Shown here: positions 12,160 through 22,227 of the stretch, one piece after another
Position numbering within the stretch: position 1 is the first letter of the stretch
Layout: every line of letters starts with the position of its first letter
NCBI GenBank assembly: GCA_045837725.1
Contig: JBEWZL010000113.1
Span: 28,277-92,276, forward strand
Source of the DNA: Vermamoeba vermiformis
Taxonomy: Eukaryota; Tubulinea; Echinamoebida
Length of the DNA stretch: 64,000 bases
Direction of reading: 5' to 3'
Position numbers and translations under genes: made by a program
The notes under the pieces: model-generated
The model's input: only the letters and a program-made list of their open reading frames with translations
Databases searched by the model: none
What the model was told of the DNA's origin: nothing

Positions 12160-15100
12160 TTATCCAACGATGTTGCTGAAGGCGCTGCAGGTTTTTTGGC
12201 TCCAGGCCTCGGTGGAAGTTTCGGTCCGTTCAGCTGACCAACCGACGGATTTCTCAACATTGGAGGCTGTTTGTGTTGGCCCGGAGAGCCCGGAGAGCCC
12301 GGAGTTCGGTGACGCACCACCGCTCACCGCCATTGGTCGCTTTTTAGCTGGCGCAGCCAATCCCTTTGCGTTAGGACCGGGAGCCACGGGCTTTTCCAAC
12401 GCGTGTCGCGTGCCAGCTGCAGCAGGGCGAGCAAGAACAGGAGCTATAAATAGACATTAATAATCACGTGTGATAAGAATAAGCGGCTAGATTACACGTA
12501 CCACCATTCTCGCGAGGTGATGAAGGTGTCGCAAGGTTCACGTCGTGTCTGTGCGACTCTGGCGCTGAAATTCGTTTGTTGTAAGGAGGGGCTGATTGCG
12601 GGCCACTGCTCGGTCCGTCACGTGGTGAAGACGCCTTCGATGAGTCCGGTGAACCATTAGTGCTGTTGTTCGGTGAATTCTTCGTGCCACTGAGGTTCAG
12701 TTGTTGAGGCTTGATAGCGTCGCTCAACCGAGGTGCAGGGGTAGGACTTGAATTAGGCCCCGCGACAATTTGATTGGCATTGAGCTTAGGATCACTCGGA
12801 CGTCTCGGGGCAGGAGTCGGTGACGTTGGTGTCGAGCCATTGGGACTCGTAATCTGATTGTCGTTCAACTCGCCGCTACTTGGCTGCTTTCGCAACGTGC
12901 CACTATTAACAGCGTTGCCTTTAGAAGGGTCACTGGGCCTTCGCGGAGCTGGCACGGGCGCTGCATTCGCGTTAGGACTATTGGCTTGATTGGCGTTCAT
13001 TTCCGCAACGCTCGGCTGTCTTCTCAAAGCACCACCAGACGTGCCTCGTGGCGTTGTTGGCGGCGTCGGTCTCGTCATTGGCGTTGGTGAGCCTTCGTCA
13101 TGAGTGTTCGCGCTTGTTACTTGACTGGACACATCAGCAACGCTCGGCTGTTTCCGCAAAGTGCCACCAGAAGTGCCGCGAGGTGTCGTCGGTGGCGTGG
13201 GTCTCGTCATGGGCGAGGACTCACGGTCGTCCTTGTTCACTTGACTCGTGTTCAGCGCTGGGTCACTAGGCTTCTTCGTGACTTGGCCCGTGTTCAATGA
13301 GGGGTCACTGGCCTTCTTAGTGATCTGGCCCTCGTTCAGAGCAGGATCGCTCGGTTTCTTCGTGATACTCGGCGAGGTCTGTTCTTCCGTAGGGTGATTT
13401 GGCGACAAGGGCGGTGATTTAATGTTAGGTTTTGAGGCATTTCTAACTATTGTCGGCGGGGCAGTAACGCTATTAGCGGCATTTCTAGGGGACTCTTGGG
13501 TCGGGCTGGCGCTATTATTGGTGTTGTTGTTATTGCTACTATTGTACAAAGCGGGGTTTGGCGCTAATGAAGGGCTCGGCATGCGTCTATCTGGAACGCC
13601 TGTTGAGCGGCTATTTGGACTTGTCGGCCTTAATGTTTCATATGGTCGTTTTATTCCTACAATTTTGAATCAATATTGGAGCATTATTAAGCTGAAAACA
13701 TTTTCCGAAGAAATCTTTCGGAGAAAATTAAGATTTTGGATTAGAGACCATGCCGCAATAACTTACCTGCTTTCATATTCTCGCGTTGCACGAATTTATG
13801 TAGATCAGCTGGATTAACCATAACAGAAGCTCTCAGCGACAATTTTTCAAATAGAAGTCCGGCTTCGTTGTCTTCTTCTTTTACCGGCGGTTTTAACGTG
13901 ACACTCATAGCGCCACTTGTAGTATTTGTTTGGTTCTTGCCTTCAGCGGATGACTCTGAGACTGATTCCTCACTAGACCAAAAAAGTTAGACAGATCCGT
14001 ATCAATTAATATCCTTAAAATATTTTCGGGCTGTCGCTCGTAAAAAAGTGTTATTGTTATCGCTTATGGTTATTTTTATATAAAGAATCGACTTACTTGA
14101 TTGACGGAGGTCGATCTGATTTATCTTTGTCTTTCTTGTCCTTATCCTTGTCTTTATGAGTTCCTGATGTCCTCTTCTTAGAGCCCTTATGACTACCTGA
14201 TTTTCTTGAATTCTTCGGCGAGGAATTATTGGAATTGGAATTATTGGCTGGAACATTTGGCGACGCGGGTCCTGGAGAATTCAGCGGTGTACCTGATTCG
14301 CTAGCTGAATCAGATTTCAAAAGTTCAATAGGTATTCTACTATCTTCTCTTTGTATATTATCCATCCTTTCATCTGCAACGAAATATTAGATCCAAGATC
14401 AAGATGCGAATCCGCAGAAAAATTTGCTCGAACGGTATGCTAATGACGATAATATGATTATACGTACTCATCTTATTATTATAATCTGCAATTGTTTCCA
14501 CTAACGAGACAATCCAACTGGCCTTTTCTTCGAGACTTTTTGATTGAAAATACAACATTTTTCGTTGCGGGCTAATGCACAGCTGGAAAAAATGTCCGTT
14601 GACTGTAATTGCATTATATTAAGGATAATAATGCATAAAATAATATTAAGATAATTTTTAAAATTAATTGGCAGGTGTCAAGATCGTTTTGAGAATGGTC
14701 GAAAAAACGGATCTGGTCCTTCAACCAATTAACGTAAACCAATATCGTTAAATAAGGATACGATCATCGCTCTCGGGTATATCGAGCACTGATACTGCAT
14801 GAAGACTAGCGACAATTTTGACTTTCAATTTTTTGGATCCAAGTTTGAACGCACTCGCGAATGAATTGCCTTGCTGTGCAAACACCAAGATATCGTTGAA
14901 CAAAAAGAATGTGATCTGTAATAGTGCTTGGTAAGTACATGAACTATATACCATTGCGAGTTCTTACCTCTTTTTTACGGTGTTTTTCTATTCGTGTAAA
15001 ACTGGCCTCTCGAATAAATTTTCGGTGCGGAGCCACCAAATTCTACGATAAAGTAAGCATAATTAGCCTTATATTTCGCATATATATGCACATATATGAT

Positions 15101-16834
15101 AATATTATCGTATTAACATACGTCAGGAGGGTTACTCAATCGATTTTCAATTGCCACGATTTTGTTCATTCGTTCGTGTTCTTCAATGTCTTTATTAACT
15201 TCATCAGCAACCTAAATATATTATTAATATCGTATGATAAGCTATTAATATAGTAAAGATAGCGTGGCAAATGGTGCACGTACTTCAACAATTGCTTGCA
15301 AAGCCTCTTTGATATTTCCATAGTCCATATTTGTAGAAGGCGTTTGTTTGATTAATTCTTCTAATAATAAGCGATATCGCGGAATCCTAATATTTTAACG
15401 ATTAATTAATGATAAATATAGCTATATTTTTTTTGTTTGGATCCTTTGCAAGCTAAAATTGTCTAAAAAAATAAATCATGATGAAATTACAGTGCAATTT
15501 TGCAATCATAATACAAGGATCAAATAGATGCACAATGAATAAAAAATAAACGACATGACGCATGACGTTCGCAACTTTGTTGAATTGTTACCTTTGTACT
15601 GGCATAATTAGTAAATCTCTTAATTGCATGTGTTCTTTATGCTTGGTTCGTTGGGTCTAAAATAGCCGTTAGTCATAGATACGAAAAAGATTCGTTAAAA
15701 TGATGTAATAGCAATTTCTAGATCTAGATCAGGAATTAATTGCTAAAAAAATATCGAATGTATTCATATAGAGCACATCCTCGAGTTTGGATCGTAATTT
15801 CTTCTCCTAACTGAAATTGAATCCAGATCCAAAAAAAAATGAAATTTTTGACAACCGTGAGTTACTCTTATTATTCCTACCTCCATAAAGTTTTTAAAGT
15901 CCTTATGCTTGGCCTGTAGCTTCAATAATAAAGCTTGACTATGATCATAATTGCGAAGATACTCTGCATACATTTTGAAATACGGAGTCTGCATAAAATT
16001 AGGTTAATTTACCGCGGCTAATTTTGACGATCGAATGAACATTCGAAATTTAAAATTTCCGATCTAAATTTACATTTCAAATTCAAATTTTATCGGATCC
16101 AAAAAAAAACCTATTATGGAAAGCAATGTAGAAGAGAGCGAATTCCAAAATTATTGGCAAGCTCTACTGCGAGCTTGCCTTTGCTAAAGTATAGTAAATA
16201 CATACCATCTTCACAAAAATATCGCCCAGTTGAAAGGATGCACGTTTATTGTTCATCCGTGTCCTAAGTTGAGCTGAGAGTTCATAATTGAATTGATAGA
16301 TAATCTCCACGTTTGCAAATAGTACTTTGATGTCATCTGCGCTTAATACTTGTTCAGGCGTTCCAACGAGGGCTCGGATTGGCAATATAAAGATCTGATC
16401 AAAAATTAATAACTGTAGGTGTCAAAAAAATCCTATAATAGTGCAGCACGATAATACACTCCAAATAGCCATCATAGGCGGTTGAAACAAAATTCTAGGA
16501 TGAATTCTCGTTGTTGCGTGTAAAAGTGCCATAAAATTGAGATTGGCAGTGATTAACCATTTACATGATGATTGAATTATTACCTTCACCAATCGCTCTA
16601 AAAAATTAACATAACTCTGCTCTGTTTTGACAATTTCTTCAAGCACTTCAAACCGTCTTGAAAAATCCATAGTTGGATGTCGATATCTACACAAAGAGAT
16701 AAATATCGACCAGTAGGCCTGTATACGTTGAGTATAGGGCCTTGTTAATTATATGATGTGTTGTTGCTTCAACTGGGTTGTGCACAAAAAAATCTTGAAG
16801 CGCGAAATTATGAAGTCCATGCCAAACTGCTTGT
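12160..16834 (-). CDS. RhoGEF (DH-PH) with long Pro/Ser-rich tail
   Basis: Guanine-nucleotide exchange factor for Rho-type GTPases, read from about 16834 down to the TAA at 12160. The DH domain is spread over several exons: RRFEVLEEIVKTEQSYVNFL (CR1, near 16600-16680), VLSADDIKVLFANVEIIYQF, the helix ending FKNFME, LRDLLIMPVQR (CR3, near 15600) and IPRYRLLLEELI. The PH domain follows, with ITFFLFNDILVFAQ (near 14880) and LEEKASWIVSLVETIADY closing it. The tail is about 650 residues of Ser/Pro/Asn/Lys-rich sequence including long internal repeats. Some introns in the DH part are about 200 nt, longer than usual here. The 5' end is uncertain: coding is clear from KALYSTYRHPTMDF, but several upstream frames and ATGs are possible. 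It is divergent from CSN2 at 17125. Confidence is high for DH-PH and low for the exact start. Confidence 0.85.
13241..13366 (-). repeat. Three 42-bp repeats encoding 14-residue units in the RhoGEF tail
   Basis: Three consecutive in-frame units read ITKKPSDPALNEGQ, ITKKASDPSLNTGQ and VTKKPSDPALNTSQ. They lie inside the large tail exon of the RhoGEF gene. Around them are longer, looser repeats (TRPTPPTTPRGTSGG twice, PAPRRPSDP several times). Such arrays usually expand by slippage or unequal crossing over. Confidence 0.9.
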
Positions 16835-17124
16835 CAAATTCATCAATCAGTTTCGGTCTGAAAAAACAATTAGCGCAATATCATAGTTAATATACCCCTT
16901 AAATTACAACAAATCCCAGCGAAATCGAACATTGCCTACATCTCAGAAAAATTGAGGAACTAATTTGAATTGCAGAGAATGCACGCGTTGCGATAAGCGT
17001 ACATTGGCGATGTATAATGCTAATGTCAACTATTAAAATTCTTTTTTCTAACGGTCTAAGTCTTTTGCTCGCGTCTTTTTGTTTTTTATTCAATTTCTCT
17101 AGTGAGCGCAACAACAACGCAAAA

Positions 17125-19052
17125 ATGTCCTCAGACGACGAATATGATATGATGTACGACTCTGAAGGAGACGCTGATATTGGCGGCTCTGACAACGGAT
17201 CTGAACAGAGTGGAAGTGAGGATGAAGATCCTGAGGTTGAAGTTGAAAACAAATACTTCGAAGCCAAGGGTTAGTATTTGTGGATAAATAATTATAGTGC
17301 ACGTAGTAACGACGCGTTATTATTTTAGAATTGGCTGAGGAGGACCCTAGAGAAGGTTTGACCGCCTTTGAGGAAGTTTTAGATTTAGCTTCAAAATTGA
17401 AGAAAAAAGATGATGAAGAGAAAAACTGGTTAGTATTAATTTTTAGAATTATATTTGTATCGATTCACCGATATTCTAATTTTATTAGCAACTTTATTGT
17501 CGAATGCTAATAATTTTTGGTATTGCAGGGGATTTAAGGCCTTGAAGAGAATTATTAAGCTCAATCACCAACTCAAAAAGCATGATAAAGTTAAGGAAAA
17601 ATATCAACGCATGTTGAAGGACTTTAGCGCTGTTTTGGTCTCTCAAGAAAAAGCCCTTAACAATTTATTGGATGCTATTGCAGAATCACCCCACATTAAA
17701 GATTTATATGATTTGACACTCGAGTCATTCGAAAAGAACGGAAATAAGGTAAATTTATTTAAAATAAGATTGTCTGTCAATTTAAATTATTTTTCAAATC
17801 TATGGTCTTTATTGCTTAACCAACAATTTTTTCGCATTTATGCAAACGACAATTATTAACGACATATTTTCATATTTTTAGAAAGCATGCTTGCGTTTGG
17901 AGCTTCGTCTCACCAAGGTCTTGGCTCAAAAGAAGGATTTCGTTACTCTCGAAAAGGTACGTTCAAAATTCTTTTAATCAAACCAGCTTATTAACCTCTA
18001 TATATAAAGAAATTGCGCAAAATGCACGCTGAATGCCAACTTCCTGACGGCCGCGACGATCCCAGCAAAGGCAATCAGCTGATGGAGATCTATGCTATGG
18101 AAATCTCTATGCACTCTGCTCGTGCTAACTACAGAAAATTAAAGGAGCTCTATGAAAAGGCTCTTCAAATCAAGGGTCTCTGTAACCCCAAGATCTCGGG
18201 TATCATCCACGAATGCGGTGGCAAGATGCACATGCGGTAAGTTCCAAGCGCTTTTTATACTACAGAAACAATAATTCAAAAGTATTTTGCGCTGTTTTAT
18301 TATGTAGAAGCGATTCTAATGATTTATTCAATTTAGTGAGCGTAACTGGGTTAACGCCAACACTGATTTCTTCGAGGCTTTCAAGAACTACGACGACGCT
18401 GGTGCTCGCTCTGACAGCGTCAAGTGCTTGAAGTAAGTAGTAGCCGGCAATGTGATTATAAGGGTACCTTTGTCTAACCTATCAATTAATTAGGTACTTA
18501 GTATTGGCTAACATGTTGAGCGGATCCAAGATCAATCCTTTCGACGAACAACGAGCCAAGTCGTACCAAAACAATAAGGACATTCGCGCTATGATTGACC
18601 TCATCGACGCCTACCAACGACACGTGATCAAGGCCTTCGAGAAGGTGTTGAAGGAGAACAAGGAAGCTATTTTGGGTGACGAGTTCATTGCGGACTACAT
18701 CCAAGATCTGATGAAATCTTTGCGCTCTGAAGTGTTGTTGGAGCTTATCCAGCCTTACACCAACATCAGCTTGCCGTTCATTTCCAAGGAGTTGAATATT
18801 ACGCCTAAGGAAGTCGAGGACTTGTTGGTCGAGTTGATTCTTGACAACAAGATCCGCGGTCACATTGATCAAGTCAACCAAATGCTCTTGTTGTCTGCTA
18901 CTAAGTACGTATTCACAGTGCCTAGTACTATCAATATATATATTAATCTACGGTCTCGTAGGTCTTCTTCGTACTGGAAATACAGATCGATCCAGAAGTG
19001 GACCGACAACTTGACGTCATTGGAGAAGACTATTTTGGGTCGCGTCAACTAA
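17125..19052 (+). CDS. csn2: COP9 signalosome complex subunit 2
   Basis: Eight exons (17125-17269, 17329-17428, 17529-17748, 17882-17956, 18010-18236, 18337-18432, 18494-18904, 18962-19052) give a protein of about 450 residues, the normal CSN2 length. The acidic N-terminus (MSSDDEYDMMYDSEGD), WGFKALKRIIKLN, the central helical repeats and the PCI domain (INPFDEQRAKSYQNN, then ISLPFISKELNI winged helix) are diagnostic of CSN2/TRIP15. Its closest relative is the proteasome lid subunit Rpn6, which lacks this acidic start. CSN removes Nedd8 from cullins and so regulates SCF ubiquitin ligases; CSN2 contacts the cullin. No intron breaks the frame and nothing looks damaged. Confidence 0.95.
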
Positions 19053-19375
19053 AGTTACTTCATGCCGCGCACGAGCTCAATAATAGTAACATTTAAATGT
19101 AATTAAGACGTTGCTTAACCGATCCCAAAAAATTGTACATCTGGCCGAGTTGAATTTTAGTTGTATTGATTCATGCTTATGGTTTTAAAATAAAGGTACG
19201 GTTATTGTAAGTGTTTGTATCAAGCAGTTTTTGGGCTGGAATTTACACATAAGAAAGAGCCGGGATCCACATTTTCTCAACTAAGCGCACTGTTGAAGAG
19301 CAAACTTGACTCCTTAATATTATTTTAAGAACAGTATTGTAATTTTGCGGATCCGATCTAAACCGAAATTCAACT
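19053..19375. other. Intergenic, CSN2 to GNAT gene
   Basis: AT-rich spacer containing the CSN2 3' untranslated part (an AATAAA-like signal near 19190) and the short upstream region of the acetyltransferase. No gene is seen on either strand. Confidence 0.6.
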
Positions 19376-19879
19376 ATGGAAACAGAAGGAGTGCAGGTTA
19401 GACAGCTCGTACCGGATGACTTTGAGATCTGGAAAGAAATACGATTAGAAGGTGTTAAAAATCATCCAACGTCTTTTGGAGGATCTTTTGAAGAGGAAAG
19501 TCTTCGATCGGACGAGAAATGGCGATCCTCCTTGCTTGCCTCGAATATCTTTGGCGCATTTATTCAAGAAAAAATTGTAGGATGCTTAGGATATTATATT
19601 TGTGACGGACAAAAGATGAAACACCGCGGAAACGTTTTTGGAATGTACATCCGGCCAGAAGCTCGCGGAAAAGGCGTTGGAAAGATTTTGATGAACTACG
19701 TACACGATCACGCGAAAGATTGTGTGATGCAATTACATTTAACTGTATTGACAACTAACTACGCTGCAATTAACTTGTATTTGAAGTGCGGATTCGTGAT
19801 CTACGGAACAGAACCTCGTAGTTTAAAGGTGGATGGCTTATTTTACGATGAATATATGATGGTCCTGTACATAAAGTAG
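19376..19879 (+). CDS. GNAT-family N-acetyltransferase, bacterial-like
   Basis: Intronless 167-residue protein covering a whole GNAT domain. The N-terminal strand-helix (VRQLVPDDFEIWKEIRLEG) and HPTSFGGSFEEE resemble small bacterial acetyltransferases. Motif A is seen at GMYIRPEARGKGVGKILMNY, with RGKGVGK as the acetyl-CoA pyrophosphate loop. Motif B follows at NYAAINLYLKCGFVIYGTEP, and the Tyr near the end (DEYMMVLYIK) fits the fold. The substrate cannot be read from sequence; ribosomal-protein, small-amine and peptide acetylases share this pattern. It is the only fully intronless enzyme among intron-rich neighbours and its protein style is bacterial, so horizontal transfer is possible but unproven. 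The first ATG was chosen because there is no in-frame upstream start before stops. Confidence 0.88.
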   Translation: METEGVQVRQLVPDDFEIWKEIRLEGVKNHPTSFGGSFEEESLRSDEKWRSSLLASNIFGAFIQEKIVGCLGYYICDGQKMKHRGNVFGMYIRPEARGKGVGKILMNYVHDHAKDCVMQLHLTVLTTNYAAINLYLKCGFVIYGTEPRSLKVDGLFYDEYMMVLYIK

Positions 19880-20331
19880 CAATTTGACTCGAATAAATTG
19901 CATTCATGCAAAATCACTTCTGACACTGGCAGAGAGCGGCAGAACGAGATTATTGTTCGAAATTGAGACAAGTCGTTTCCATAATATTTTTGTAAATTTT
20001 AATGGCTAACACAAGTTTGGTACACTTTCAATATTAAAATTAAATAAAGCCGCAGTTCACGTTTGGCTTCTGTTATAAACGGTGCCCCAGCAACCTTTCT
20101 TCGGCAACAAAACAGGCAGATGTTTTGCATAGCCTGCAGGTTGGGTTATTCTACGACAATTAGTTATGTCAGATCTACGGTTTTTTCATGCACCTACTTT
20201 AATTCGATACCCATAGACGACATCGGGCTTAATATCAGCGTTCCATTAGGTCTTCAAACAATACATCGCAGAATGAAGGCCTAATCGCAAGAATCAAAGT
20301 AAGTACCAGAAACAAATCCAAGCAGAAAAAC
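19880..20331. other. Intergenic, no convincing gene
   Basis: Contains the GNAT 3' end and AT-rich sequence. A plus-strand open frame of 73 residues at 20063-20284 has no recognisable features, and the minus strand here shows only short frames. No feature called. Confidence 0.4.
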
Positions 20332-21320
20332 CTACTTATTCAACTTCTCTGTAACGTTCTTTGGCTCAGGGATGGCCTGACCTTTTTGTAATCGTTTTTA
20401 AAATCGGTCTCCTTCTTCTTAGTTACCGAGGGACGATTTGTTGTTTTTTTCGATGGTTAGCTCAATTGCCTTAAAAGCGTTGTAGAGCTGCAGAAAATTA
20501 ATAGGTGCTCCAATTTAGCAAAAAATAATTTTACCGCATCGATATCTTCGGTGGTAGAAGTGTACTGAAGCAGATCTACTGCTTCTCTCTTGATCGAAAG
20601 TTTTATTAGTTAACTTGCGTAAAGTTAAATATTGCTTACATGTAGTGACTATCAGGAGGTTCATCAAGAGCCACTGGGCTTGAGCGGTGTAATCTTTTCC
20701 AGCACATGCCACAAAAGTTGCCAGGATAATGAGTACTATCCGGGATTGCAGCGACTTCCAAAATTAAATGCATAGAATTCCTGTTAAATACGTTAGATTT
20801 TCTGATAACTCTGATCCAGTTGCTTACCCAAAATTGACAAAATTGAATGACAATGCTGCCATGAACATGAAGAAAGGTGCTTCATTTTCTCTCTTTTGGT
20901 CGCTAGAGTTGTTTTTGAGCAACTGTAGAGAAGTAGAATGTTTGCCTTACTTTTAGTCCAATTATTGTGGTCCCTGGGAGGCCAAGGTGTCGATCAACTT
21001 TCCTGTAGACCGAGGTTTAGTCTTCTTAATGAAGTAGACTCGGTCTGTTAGTTGATGGTATCCCGAGATGAAACCTATGACTAATTTAGTACGGAACAAT
21101 TGACCAACTTATCGAGAGACAACCACTTACGTTGATTACTTTCTTTGAACTTGCATCGATTTCATACAAGACCTGCGATGGATTCAGGTCGTTGTGGATT
21201 TGAATGGGATTTCGTCCTAGAACCGAGCGGGGCAACTGGGCGAACAGGCATAGCATTGGCTTAACCCCAGAAACAATCATTTGCTGAGCTTTAGCAAGTG
21301 GACTCAAGCTATCATAATAT
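20332..21320 (-). CDS. Unidentified multi-exon gene, possibly kinase-like; partly resolved
   Basis: Coding-like minus-strand pieces can be ordered. The 5'-most (about 21310-21127) carries QIHNDLNPSQVLYEIDASS, which resembles the H-x-DL-x-P-x-(N/Q)-V-L motif of aminoglycoside/choline phosphotransferases. Later pieces are NEAPFFMFMAALSFNFVNFG (about 20830-20900), NSMHLILEVAAIPDSTHYPG with GMCWKRLH (about 20640-20775), AVDLLQYTSTTEDIDA (about 20540-20590), LYNAFKAIELTIEKNN, and after a 45-nt intron QAIPEPKNVTEKLNK and a TAG at 20332. Two joins around 20950-21120 do not resolve in one frame, so part may be decayed or spliced in a way I cannot see. The 5' end is not found. Function unknown; the phosphotransferase idea rests on one motif, and no DFG/IDFG-like partner is seen. 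Confidence 0.4.
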
Positions 21321-22227
21321 TATGCGATGCCTTTTAGCAGTGGTTAGCGGAGAAATAGAACAACATCTGACTTCGACACGAGTGACGGATTGAGTTTGAA
21401 CGCGCGACCTCAGTGGATTTAATTGAAAAGAGGACAAATAGAATTTAAAAGAGGGTAAGGCGCCTCGAAACGATTTGATGGACGGAAGTCAGGCAAAGAG
21501 CTCGAGAGATTTGGCGGATGTCGAAAATCGAAGAAGACAATAAAAGATTTGCTCGAATCAATCGGTAAGCCGGTATATGGTCAATTTCAATGAACGAGAA
21601 GTAATTTGTAATGCCTAAAAGCAGGCCGACGAGCAGATTTGACAAAAAGAAAAATCGAAATTTGGCTTACTTTAATTTTTAAAATTGAAAAAACCGTAAA
21701 ACTTGTATGTGTAGCAGTATTAAAATGTACTAATATTGTTTAAGTAATATTTAAAAACATACCAAGCGAGACTTGCGTCCGGATCTCCAGCTCGATCTTC
21801 GTTACAACGGAGCCAGGCGGAGAAGAAGCCTTACTGTCGAAGAATATGTAGATGCATGCACAAAGCAGTCGTTATTGAAGCTTGTCGATGAGTTGTGGTG
21901 TTGCGCTGATGTAACGAAGAGAATAAAAAATCTCCAAACTCGGTTTGTTTTTCTGTTACAAAACGAACATCACTTTGTTTGTAGCTAAAAATGGCGATTT
22001 TAAGTCTTTACGCGATGATATTTGGCCTTTACGCGACTTCAGGAGCTAAGCCGAAGTGCTCTCTGAGCGTAATCGGTGCCACGGAGTTGAAACTGAAGCG
22101 ATATTCAAATCTGAAGCCCATTAAAAGTCTAACAAACAATAAGAAATCGCGATTATTACTAAATTAACTTTATGTACAATCAATATTTATAAATGCAAAA
22201 ATAGGAAGCAAAAGACCGACTTCCTTG
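21321..22227. other. Region without a confident gene
   Basis: About 900 bp that may include the 5' exons of the unresolved minus-strand gene. A plus-strand frame at 21773-21988 (RPDLQLDLRYNGARRRRS...) and a short plus ORF at 21991-22167 that begins like a signal peptide (MAILSLYAMIFGLYATSG) are open but have no homologue I recognise and no intron signals. Confidence 0.3.

Noticed and set aside
12170-12460. Plus-strand 96-residue frame
   Set aside because: Antisense to the last exon of the RhoGEF, whose minus frame joins correctly to the preceding exon.
13048-13817. Plus-strand frames in the Pro/Ser-rich tail
   Set aside because: Repetitive GC-richer coding sequence gives long frames on both strands; only the minus frame continues from the PH domain.
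15764-15850. LGEEITIQTRGCALY as an extra DH exon
   Set aside because: The DH domain aligns well when this piece is left in the intron between FKNFME and TQRTKHKEH.
20063-20284. 73-residue plus-strand frame after the GNAT gene
   Set aside because: No motifs, no splice context, composition like spacer.
21380-21420. tRNA-like T-arm (GAGGTCGCGCGTTCAAACTC on the minus strand)
   Set aside because: The stem does not pair and no A box or acceptor stem lies at the right distance, so neither a tRNA nor a tRNA-derived SINE can be supported.
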